Assembly: GCA_964576715.1 (NCBI GenBank)
Contig: CAZNWE010000131.1
Location: 1 to 7,210 of the forward strand
Direction of reading: 5' to 3'
Length of the DNA stretch: 7,210 nucleotides
Source of the DNA: SLRI01 sp964576715
GTDB taxonomy: Bacteria; Pseudomonadota; Alphaproteobacteria; Geminicoccales; Geminicoccaceae
Shown here: positions 1 to 6,064 of the stretch, piece by piece
How positions within the stretch are numbered: the first letter of the stretch is position 1
Layout: each line of letters starts with the position of its first letter
Notes under the pieces: generated by a model
What the model saw: only the letters and a program-made list of their open reading frames with translations
Told to the model about the DNA's origin: nothing
The model's database searches: none
Position numbers and translations under genes: made by a program

Positions 1-454
1 CGCGAACCGCCCGCTCCGCCTCGTCCTCGTGCGCCACCGGCCAGCCGAAATAGGCCAAGACCCCATCACCCATGAACTTCGCCACATGCCCCTCGAACCG
101 CGCCACCTCACCCGCGACGGCGTTCTGATAGGCACGCAGCACGGCGCCCATCTCCTCCGGGTCGAGCCGCGCGGAGAGTGCGGTCGAGCCGACCAGATCG
201 ACGAACATCACCGTCAGCTGCCGCCGTTCGGCGGCGCTGCCGGGCACCGGTCTCGCGGGTACTGCTGCGACCGGGACCTCCTGACCCTCACGAATGGCGC
301 GCAGCAATGCCTTTCTGGGCCCGAGCGGCAGGCCGAGGCTGGCAAGATCGGCATCGGTGAGCTCGGGCAGGAGGTCGACCGTGATCTCGGCCGCGACGAA
401 CGCTTCAGTGAAGCGCTCGAAGCCCAGTCCGCGCAGCCACGCCCCGATCTCCAA
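1..454 (-). CDS. SAM-domain class III adenylate/guanylate cyclase, N-terminal part (runs off left edge)
   Basis: This is a partial gene: 151 codons are visible and the rest lies beyond base 1. Residues about 1-58 look like a sterile alpha motif (SAM) domain, with WLRGLGFERF near the start and LTDADLASLGL in the middle. A short Ala/Pro linker follows, and a class III cyclase catalytic domain begins near residue 77. The two metal-binding aspartates are visible as D86 in MFVDLVGST and D130 in KFMGDGVLAYF, with K126 at the substrate-recognition position. The catalytic domain is cut off before the transition-state residues. Known relatives with this SAM-cyclase start usually continue into AAA ATPase and TPR regions and exceed 1000 residues, so most of the protein is probably missing here. 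The start is TTG at 452-454: an in-frame TAG lies upstream, no ATG or GTG lies between, and a strong GGAGGG sits six bases before it. It follows the other cyclase on the same strand after a 191-bp gap. The expected role is conversion of ATP to cAMP under control of attached domains; the signal is unknown. Confidence 0.85.
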   Translation of the reverse strand, partial: MEIGAWLRGLGFERFTEAFVAAEITVDLLPELTDADLASLGLPLGPRKALLRAIREGQEVPVAAVPARPVPGSAAERRQLTVMFVDLVGSTALSARLDPEEMGAVLRAYQNAVAGEVARFEGHVAKFMGDGVLAYFGWPVAHEDEAERAVR

Positions 455-645
455 CGCCTTCCCTCCACCGCCGCCCGCGCAGGTAGGGTGAAGCTAGCGC
501 GGTCGCACGTCGAGCACCACCTCGGCATCGCCGCCGCGCCGAGCCGCATGGCTGCGACGTGCCCCGGTCGCCGGTGCCCGGGCGCCAGGATCGCGAACCG
601 GGTGGTCGAGGTCAGCGCGAGCGGCGGCGGTCGTCGGGCCGTTCG
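455..645. other. Gap between the two cyclase genes, no gene recognised
   Basis: This 191-bp stretch separates two minus-strand cyclase genes. It is very GC-rich. I see no convincing coding frame, no stem followed by a T-run that would mark an intrinsic terminator, and no clear -35/-10 pair. Short GC-rich self-complementary bits exist (around CCGG-TCG-CCGG near 565-575), but they are too weak to call. The only element I can support is the ribosome binding site at its left end. Whether the downstream cyclase has its own promoter here or is read from the upstream gene cannot be told. Confidence 0.5.
461..466 (-). promoter_or_regulatory. Ribosome binding site fixing the TTG start of the SAM-domain cyclase
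   Basis: On the minus strand GGAGGG lies six bases before the TTG at 454-452. It is the best Shine-Dalgarno match in the window. The nearest upstream in-frame stop (TAG) leaves no ATG or GTG candidate in that frame, so this site supports the unusual TTG initiator. Confidence 0.6.
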
Positions 646-2394
646 TCACTCGGGCAAGCCGGCGCCGCGCAGCTCGGCGGCGATGCGCGCGAAGCCGAGA
701 GCGTTGGCGAACAGATAGCGCTCCTCGAGATTGGCGAGGCTGGTGTCGGGTGCCAGCTCGAGCAGCCGCTGAACGGCGGTGCCTGCCTCGTCGTGCCGGC
801 CGAGCCTGACGAGGCAAATGGCCAGCGTGGTGTGGTTCGGGGCGAACAGCGGATTGGCTTCCCGGGCCTTGTTGATGTGGCGCAATGCCGTCTCGGCATC
901 GCCCGCCGCCAGTTTCGCCGCGCCCAGGACGGCTTCCGGCATGTGGCGCAGCGGGTCGAACGGGCTCAGCCTGAGCGCGCGCTCGGCGTGCCGCTCGGCC
1001 TCGTCGGGGCGGCCGAGCATCATGCTGACCAGGGCGATGACGGTGTGCGCGATGGCCGAGCTCGGCGTCTGCGCCAGGGCCCGCTCGACCATGACCAGTG
1101 CCGTCTCGTGGCGTCGGCCGAGAGCACTCAGGGCCAGTGCCGCGAAGGCCAGTGCCGTCGCGTCGTCGCTGCGGGCCGCCGCCACCGCCTCGGCATGGGC
1201 GAGCGCCGCCGCCCGGTCGGCCGGGTCCCGGCCACCCCAGAGGAAGCGCTGCTGCCGGCAAAAGGCGGCAACACCGTGCGCCTCGGCATAAGCCGGATCG
1301 AGCACCAGCGCCTGCTCGAGCAGGGCGAGGCCGGCAGCCCGGCCATCCTGCGTGAAGCTGTAGGACTGTTCGAGGCCGCGCAGATAGAGGTCGTGGGCAT
1401 CGAGATTGCCCGGCCGCTGGCGCTTGGCCCGTTCGATCTCGGCCCGTCGTACCGAGGGCTCGATGGCGGCGACCACGCCCAGGGTGATCTGGTCCTGCAG
1501 GTCGAACACGTCGTCGAGCGTGCCGTCGAACCGGTCGGCCCAGAGGTGCCGGCCATCCTCGGTGGCGATCAGCTGGGCGGTGATGCGGACCCGGCCGCCG
1601 GCCCGGCGCACGCTCCCTTCGAGCACGTAGCGGACGTCGAGCTCGCGCCCGACCTGCCGAATATCGATAGACTTGCCCTTGTAGGCGAAGGTCGAGTTGC
1701 GGGCGATCACCAAGAGCCAGCGGATCCGTCCCAGCCCGGTGATGATCTCCTCCACCATGCCGTCGGCGAAATAGTCCTGCTCCGCGTCACCGCTCATGTT
1801 GGCGAACGGCAGCACGGCGATCGACGGCTTGGCCTGGACCGGCGGCGGCACGACCGCCGGCACCGGCACGGCGGCACCGGCCCAGCGCCAGACCCGGACC
1901 GGCCGGTCGATGTTCTTGAGCGCTCGGTCGCCCTGATCCTCGAACGGGACGGCCAGGCGGTCACGCACCTGCTCGTGCACGGCCCCTGCGATGCAGATGC
2001 CGCCCGGCTCCGCCAGCCCCTCGAGCCGGGCCGCGACATTGACCCCGTCGCCCTGCAGGTCGAGGCCGTCGACGACCACGTCGCCGAGATTGACGCCGAT
2101 GCGCAACGCCAGCCCCCGGTCGCTCGCGGTGGCACCCCCGGCAATCGCCTCCTGGATCTCGACCGCACTGCGCACCGCGTCGACCACACTGGCGAACTCG
2201 GCGAGCAGCCCGTCGCCCATGAGCTTGAACACCCGGCCGCTGTGCCGGGCGATCACGGGCTCGATGATGGCCGATCGCAGTGCTGCGAGGGCGGCGAGCG
2301 TCGCCTCCTCGTCGGCCCGCACCAGCCGCGAGTAGCCGACAACGTCGGCCGCGAGAATGGCCGTCAGCCGCCTCGTCACCCGCTCAGCCGCCAT
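646..2394 (-). CDS. Class III adenylate cyclase with TolB-like and TPR regions
   Basis: This is a complete 582-residue protein. Residues about 7-170 form a class III cyclase domain. The metal-binding aspartates are D17 (ILAADVVGYSRL) and D61 (KLMGDGLLAEF). The transition-state pair is N119 and R123 (GDGVNVAARLEG). K57 and D112 fit the Lys/Asp pair that favours ATP over GTP, so cAMP is the likely product. A Pro/Val-rich linker (about 173-188) leads to a TolB-N-like region (about 190-310, starting PSIAVLPFANMSGD). Helical TPR-like repeats follow (about 350-550, for example ALLEQALVLDPAYAEAH and AERHAERALRLSPFDP). I see no membrane segment or signal peptide, so it is probably cytoplasmic, with the C-terminal half as a protein-interaction platform. 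The ATG at 2394 is chosen because the cyclase domain begins there; an upstream in-frame ATG at 2547 would add 51 residues that look non-coding and cover the divergent promoter. This architecture is common and multicopy in rhizobia and relatives. The gene is divergent from the NAGGN operon. Confidence 0.92.
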   Translation of the reverse strand: MAAERVTRRLTAILAADVVGYSRLVRADEEATLAALAALRSAIIEPVIARHSGRVFKLMGDGLLAEFASVVDAVRSAVEIQEAIAGGATASDRGLALRIGVNLGDVVVDGLDLQGDGVNVAARLEGLAEPGGICIAGAVHEQVRDRLAVPFEDQGDRALKNIDRPVRVWRWAGAAVPVPAVVPPPVQAKPSIAVLPFANMSGDAEQDYFADGMVEEIITGLGRIRWLLVIARNSTFAYKGKSIDIRQVGRELDVRYVLEGSVRRAGGRVRITAQLIATEDGRHLWADRFDGTLDDVFDLQDQITLGVVAAIEPSVRRAEIERAKRQRPGNLDAHDLYLRGLEQSYSFTQDGRAAGLALLEQALVLDPAYAEAHGVAAFCRQQRFLWGGRDPADRAAALAHAEAVAAARSDDATALAFAALALSALGRRHETALVMVERALAQTPSSAIAHTVIALVSMMLGRPDEAERHAERALRLSPFDPLRHMPEAVLGAAKLAAGDAETALRHINKAREANPLFAPNHTTLAICLVRLGRHDEAGTAVQRLLELAPDTSLANLEERYLFANALGFARIAAELRGAGLPE

Positions 2395-2406
2395 GCTGCC
2401 AAGCTT

Positions 2407-2417
2407 TCCCGTGAATG
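2407..2417 (-). repeat. Mirrored leader element, cyclase side
   Basis: Read on the minus strand this is CATTCACGGGA, ending 12 bases before the cyclase ATG. It matches the asnO-side copy (CACTCACGGGA) at 10 of 11 positions, in inverted orientation. It could be a weak ribosome-binding context (the GGGA), a shared operator half-site, or chance. Confidence 0.4.
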
Positions 2418-2481
2418 CCCGATGAACTGGCGAGCCTACGAGCCGGCGAACGGGAAGTCCATCGCTGCCCACGCGCGGCTT

Positions 2482-2510
2482 TTGCCAAGCGGCCGCCCTT
2501 TGCCTATGGT
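2482..2510 (+). promoter_or_regulatory. Predicted sigma70-like promoter of the asnO-ngg-peptidase operon
   Basis: TTGCCA (2482-2487) matches the -35 consensus at five of six bases. TATGGT (2505-2510) matches the -10 consensus at four of six. The spacer is exactly 17 bases. Transcription would begin near 2516-2518, giving a leader of about 64 bases before the asnO ATG. The operon is osmotically induced in S. meliloti; nothing in this promoter alone shows how that would happen here. This is a pattern match in GC-rich DNA and is unproven. Confidence 0.45.
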
Positions 2511-2560
2511 CCGCATCGTCGGTGTGCCGGGCCCGCCCGCAGCGCATCGGCGTTTTCGAC

Positions 2561-2571
2561 CACTCACGGGA
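2561..2571 (+). repeat. Mirrored leader element, asnO side
   Basis: The plus strand reads CACTCACGGGA, ending 9 bases before the asnO ATG. It is the inverted counterpart of 2407-2417 with one mismatch. It lies downstream of the predicted promoter, so it would be inside the asnO leader RNA. Its GGGA is the only Shine-Dalgarno-like core before asnO. Confidence 0.4.
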
Positions 2572-2580
2572 TCAGTGTGC

Positions 2581-4356
2581 ATGTGCGGCATCTGCGGCGA
2601 CCTCCGCTTCGATGGCAGCGACGCCTCGGCCGAGGCCATTTCGGCCATGATGCAGGTGATGGTGCCGCGCGGCCCCGACGGTGGCGGCATGCTGGTCAGG
2701 AACGGCACCGGCTTCGGCCATCGGAGGCTCAAGATCATCGATCTCTCGGAAAAAGCCGCCCAGCCGATGACCGACAGCGAGCTCGGCCTGTCGATCGCCT
2801 TCAACGGCTGCATCTACAACTACCCCGAATTGCGCCGCGAGCTCGAGGGGCTGGGCTACCGCTTCTTCTCGACCGGCGACACCGAGGTGATCATCAAGGC
2901 CTGGCATGCCTGGGGGCCACGCTCTGTCGACCGCTTCAAGGGCATGTTCGCCTTCGCCATCGAGGAACGCGACACCGGCCGCGTGGTGCTGGCCCGCGAC
3001 CGCTTCGGGATCAAGCCGCTCTACTTGGCGGAAACCAAGGGCCGCGTCCGCTTCGCTTCGTCGCTCCCCGCCCTGCTCGCCACGGGTGACATCGACACCG
3101 CGATCGACCGCGTCGGCCTCGCCCACTACATGACCTTCCACGCCGTCGTCCCGCCACCGCATACCATCTTGCGCGGGATCAAGAAGCTGCCGCCGGCGAC
3201 CATCAGGACATACGATGCCGACGGGCACTACCACGACGAGGTCTACTGGCGCCTAGCGTACCACCGCACGGTCGAGGAGATCGAGCGCCCCTTCGAGGAT
3301 TGGCGCGACATGGTGCTCGATTGCCTGCGCGCCGCGGTCAAGCGCCGCATGGTGGCCGACGTGCCGGTCGGCGTGCTGCTCTCGGGCGGCGTTGATTCGA
3401 GCGTCATCGTCGGCCTCCTCGCCGAGATGGGCCAGCAGGACCTCAACACCTTCTCGATCGGCTTCGAGGAGGCGCACGGCGAGAAGGGCGACGAGTTCGT
3501 CTATTCCGACCTCATCGCCGAGACCTACGGCACCAAGCACCACAAGATCTTCGTCCCATCGTCGGAGCTGTTGACGGCCTTGCCGGAAACCATTGCCGCC
3601 CAATCCGAGCCCATGGTCTCCTATGACAATGTCGGCTTCTTCCTCTTGTCCCGCGAGGTCGCCAAGCGCATCAAGGTGGTGCAGAGCGGGCAGGGGGCCG
3701 ACGAGGTGTTCGCCGGCTATCACTGGTACCCGCCGCTGACCGCGTCCAACGACCCGGTCGGCGACTATGCCAAGGTGTTCTTCGACCGCGATTACCAAAC
3801 GCTCGGCCGGCACCTCTCACCCGAGTACATGACCGACAGCGACGAGGCCTTCGACTTCGTCCGCCAGGCGATGGCGATACCGGGGGCGGATCAGGCCGTC
3901 GACAAGGCGCTCAGGCTCGATACCACCGTCATGCTGGTCGACGACCCGGTCAAACGGGTCGACAACATGACCATGCGCCACGGTCTCGAGGCCCGCGTCC
4001 CATTCCTCGACCACGACCTGGTCGAGCTCGCCGCCAGGATCCCGCAGGAGCACAAGCTCAGCCACGGCGGCAAGGGGGTCTTGAAGGAAGCCAGCCGCAA
4101 GGTCATCCCGGCCGCGGTGATCGACCGCAAGAAGGGCTATTTCCCCGTCCCGGCACTGAAATACCTCGCCGGCCCCTATCTCGACATGGTTCATGGCACG
4201 CTGACCAACCAGGCGGCAAGGCAGCGCGGCCTCTTCCAAGCGAGCTATCTCGACACCCTTTTTGCCGATCCGAAGGCGCACATCACCCCGCTCAGAGGCT
4301 CGGAGCTCTGGCAGGTCGCGGTCCTCGAGATGTGGCTGCAGGCGCACGGAGTCTGA
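2581..4356 (+). CDS. asnO: NAGGN-system amidotransferase, asparagine synthetase family
   Basis: This 591-residue protein is expected to amidate the C-terminus of N-acetylglutaminylglutamine, using ammonia released from glutamine and ATP to activate the carboxylate. The N-terminal class II glutaminase domain starts MCGICG. Cys2 is the nucleophile after Met removal, which fixes the ATG at 2581 over the GTG two codons upstream. Glutamine-binding residues are visible as R49 (GHRRLKIID), N75-G76 (AFNGCIYNY) and D100 (STGDTEV). The synthetase domain carries the ATP-pyrophosphatase loop SGGVDS at 268-273, FSIGF at 291-295, SGQGADEVFAGY at 369-380, KRVDNM at 458-463 and GLEARVPFLD at 468-477. The usual Glu of the SGEGxDE motif is Gln371 here. 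The length and the pattern of long conserved blocks fit the TIGR03104 (trio amidotransferase) group better than true AsnB. It is first in the operon, one base before ngg. A general asparagine synthetase is the alternative, but the neighbours argue against it. Confidence 0.93.
   Translation: MCGICGDLRFDGSDASAEAISAMMQVMVPRGPDGGGMLVRNGTGFGHRRLKIIDLSEKAAQPMTDSELGLSIAFNGCIYNYPELRRELEGLGYRFFSTGDTEVIIKAWHAWGPRSVDRFKGMFAFAIEERDTGRVVLARDRFGIKPLYLAETKGRVRFASSLPALLATGDIDTAIDRVGLAHYMTFHAVVPPPHTILRGIKKLPPATIRTYDADGHYHDEVYWRLAYHRTVEEIERPFEDWRDMVLDCLRAAVKRRMVADVPVGVLLSGGVDSSVIVGLLAEMGQQDLNTFSIGFEEAHGEKGDEFVYSDLIAETYGTKHHKIFVPSSELLTALPETIAAQSEPMVSYDNVGFFLLSREVAKRIKVVQSGQGADEVFAGYHWYPPLTASNDPVGDYAKVFFDRDYQTLGRHLSPEYMTDSDEAFDFVRQAMAIPGADQAVDKALRLDTTVMLVDDPVKRVDNMTMRHGLEARVPFLDHDLVELAARIPQEHKLSHGGKGVLKEASRKVIPAAVIDRKKGYFPVPALKYLAGPYLDMVHGTLTNQAARQRGLFQASYLDTLFADPKAHITPLRGSELWQVAVLEMWLQAHGV
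4348..4351 (+). promoter_or_regulatory. Ribosome binding site of ngg inside the end of asnO
   Basis: GGAG lies within the last codons of asnO, six bases before the ATG at 4358. It supports that start over the in-frame ATG at 4262, which would add 32 Arg/Ser-rich residues overlapping asnO. Confidence 0.6.
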
Positions 4357-4357
4357 C

Positions 4358-6064
4358 ATGGCTGACCCGAACACCGAGGCCGAGGGCAAGAACGCCGTCG
4401 TCGACATGGGCTGGGGCCGACTGATCTTCGGCCAGACCTTCGCCGACACCAACGACCTGGTGACCGCGATCCGGGCCGAGGGGCCGGGCCGGCGGGACAT
4501 CGCGGCCTATATCCAGGACCCGCACGTGGTCCTCGCCCAGGCGCCGCAGGAGCTCTTCCTCGACCCGTCGCACACCTACCGGCTCGAGCTCACGCGGCTG
4601 AAAGGCGGCCGCAAGCCGCGCGGCTTCACCATCCGCAGGCTCAACTCGCGCAGCGACGCCGACGCGGTCAACCGCATCTACCTGGCACAGAAGATGGTGC
4701 CCGTGGCCCCCGACTTCTTCTGGCAGCGCCGCGACAGCCGGGTGGTCACCTGCCTCGTCGCCGAGGACGACAAGACCGGCGGAGTGATCGGCACGGTGAT
4801 GGGCTGCGATCACGGCCGCGCCTTCAGCGACCACGACAAGGGCAGCTCCCTCTGGTGCCTCGCGGTCGACCCGCAGACCAGCCGCCCGGGTGTCGGCGAG
4901 GCCCTGGTCCGGCATCTCGCCGACATCTTCGCCAAGGCCGGTGCCAGGCAGCTCGACCTCTCGGTCCTGCACGACAACGAGCAGGCGATCGCCCTCTACG
5001 AACGGCTGGGATTCGAGCGCCTCGCCGTCTTCACCCTCAAGCGCAAGAACCCGATCAACGAGCGGCTGTTCCTCGGCCCCGAGCCCGAGGAGGGCCTCAA
5101 CCCCTATGCGCGGCTGATCGTCGACGAAGCGCGGCGCCGCGGCATCGGGGTCGAGATCATCGACGCCGAGGGCGGCTTCTTCCGCCTCGTCTCCGGCGGC
5201 CGGTCCATCGCCTGCCGGGAAAGCCTCTCGGAGCTCACCTCGGCCGTGGCGATGAGCATCTGCGACGACAAGGCGGTCACCCGGCGCATCCTCGAGAAGG
5301 CCGGGGTCGTCGTGCCGGCGCAGCTCGGCGTCGCCGGCTGGACAACCGGCCAGGCCCAGGTCGAGGCCTTCCTCAGGCAGCACCGCCGGGTGGTCGTCAA
5401 GCCCGCCCGTGGCGAGCAGGGCAGGGGTGTTGCCGTCGGCCTCGACAGGCTCGAGGCCGTCGAGGCGGCAGTGGTCGCGGCCCGCCAGCTCTGCGACCGT
5501 GTCCTGATCGAAGCCATGGCCGCAGGCCAGGATCTGCGCCTCGTCGTCATCGACTACCGCGTGGTCGCGGCCGCCATCCGCCGCCCGGCCCACATCCTCG
5601 GCGACGGCCAGTCCAAGGTCAGGGACCTGATCGAGCGGCAGAGCCGCAGGCGTGCTGCCGCCACCGGCGGCGAGAGCCGCATCCCGCTCGATGCCGAGAC
5701 CGAGCGCACGCTCGAGGCCGCCGGCTACGGACTCGACGACGTGCCCGAGAACGGGCGGGAGATCCAGGTCAGGAAGACCGCCAATCTGCACACCGGCGGC
5801 ACCATCCACGACGTCACCGACAACGTCCACCCGGCCCTGGTCCAGGCCGCCGTGTTGGCCGCCCGGACCATCGAGATCCCGGTGGTCGGCATCGACTTCA
5901 TCGTCCCGTCACCCTACGGCCCCGACTATGTGTTCATCGAGGCCAACGAGCGCCCGGGCCTCGCCAACCACGAGCCGCAACCCACGGCCGAACGCTTCGT
6001 CGACCTCCTCTTCCCGCTCTCCATGCCGCAAGCCGCCAGGCGCTACGGCGGGGCCGCCGCATGA
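4358..6064 (+). CDS. ngg: N-acetylglutaminylglutamine synthetase (GNAT + ATP-grasp)
   Basis: This 568-residue two-domain enzyme is expected to make the N-acetylated Gln-Gln dipeptide from glutamine, acetyl-CoA and ATP. AsnO then amidates that dipeptide to give NAGGN, a cytoplasmic compatible solute. Residues about 88-230 form a GNAT acetyltransferase domain. Its acetyl-CoA motif is LAVDPQTSRPGVGEAL (168-183, with G178 and G180), followed by SVLHDNEQAIALYERLGF (202-219). Residues about 290-555 form an ATP-grasp ligase related to cyanophycin and glutathione synthetases. Visible parts are VVVKPARGEQGRGV (345-358, nucleotide-binding Lys348), VLIEAM (382-387), GDGQSKVRDLI (415-425) and FIEANERPGL (526-535), where E528 and N530 are the likely metal ligands. 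The domain order matches the TIGR03103 (trio GNAT) family. It starts one base after the asnO stop and its TGA overlaps the next start as ATGA, so the three genes are probably translated from one message. Confidence 0.92.
   Translation: MADPNTEAEGKNAVVDMGWGRLIFGQTFADTNDLVTAIRAEGPGRRDIAAYIQDPHVVLAQAPQELFLDPSHTYRLELTRLKGGRKPRGFTIRRLNSRSDADAVNRIYLAQKMVPVAPDFFWQRRDSRVVTCLVAEDDKTGGVIGTVMGCDHGRAFSDHDKGSSLWCLAVDPQTSRPGVGEALVRHLADIFAKAGARQLDLSVLHDNEQAIALYERLGFERLAVFTLKRKNPINERLFLGPEPEEGLNPYARLIVDEARRRGIGVEIIDAEGGFFRLVSGGRSIACRESLSELTSAVAMSICDDKAVTRRILEKAGVVVPAQLGVAGWTTGQAQVEAFLRQHRRVVVKPARGEQGRGVAVGLDRLEAVEAAVVAARQLCDRVLIEAMAAGQDLRLVVIDYRVVAAAIRRPAHILGDGQSKVRDLIERQSRRRAAATGGESRIPLDAETERTLEAAGYGLDDVPENGREIQVRKTANLHTGGTIHDVTDNVHPALVQAAVLAARTIEIPVVGIDFIVPSPYGPDYVFIEANERPGLANHEPQPTAERFVDLLFPLSMPQAARRYGGAAA

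Larger units (their letters stand above)
2395..2580. promoter_or_regulatory. Divergent intergenic region between cyclase and NAGGN operon
   Basis: This 186-bp region must hold the start signals for both the minus-strand cyclase and the plus-strand asnO operon. It is locally less GC-rich than the flanking genes, with short T-runs near 2405, 2481 and 2553. It holds a sigma70-like promoter facing asnO and a mirrored 11-bp element next to both start codons, each listed separately. No comparably good promoter was found facing the cyclase. Neither asnO nor the cyclase has a strong Shine-Dalgarno; each has only a GGGA core, 9 and 12 bases upstream respectively. Confidence 0.7.

Noticed and set aside
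455..645. Intrinsic terminator after the TolB/TPR cyclase
   Set aside because: Only short CCGG-type stems were found, with no following T-run on the minus strand.
494..1261. Minus-strand open frame of 255 codons in another frame of the cyclase, extending into the gap between cyclases
   Set aside because: It is Arg/Ala/Gly-rich without domains, and most of it overlaps the TPR part of the real cyclase. The part in the gap is too short to judge and I found no start or ribosome binding site for it.
2397..2490. Direct repeat TGCCAAGC at 2397-2404 and 2483-2490, the second overlapping the predicted -35 box
   Set aside because: An 8-bp repeat is expected by chance fairly often in a region of this size, and the copies are not symmetric to the genes.
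559..2580. Very long plus-strand open frame running in frame into asnO, which would make a 1265-residue protein
   Set aside because: The first 674 codons are antisense to a clear cyclase gene and show no recognisable domain. High GC makes stops rare on the opposite strand. AsnO must start MCGI so that Cys2 can be exposed.
2395..2580. Promoter for the cyclase on the minus strand
   Set aside because: The best candidate pair (TGGACT and TAGGCT) matches consensus at only four and three of six bases, with an 18-base spacer; not good enough to call.
4292..5830. 512-codon minus-strand open frame opposite ngg
   Set aside because: Its product is low-complexity, rich in Asp, Gly, Val and Leu, as expected from the reverse of a GC-rich gene. 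The plus strand holds clear GNAT and ATP-grasp motifs.
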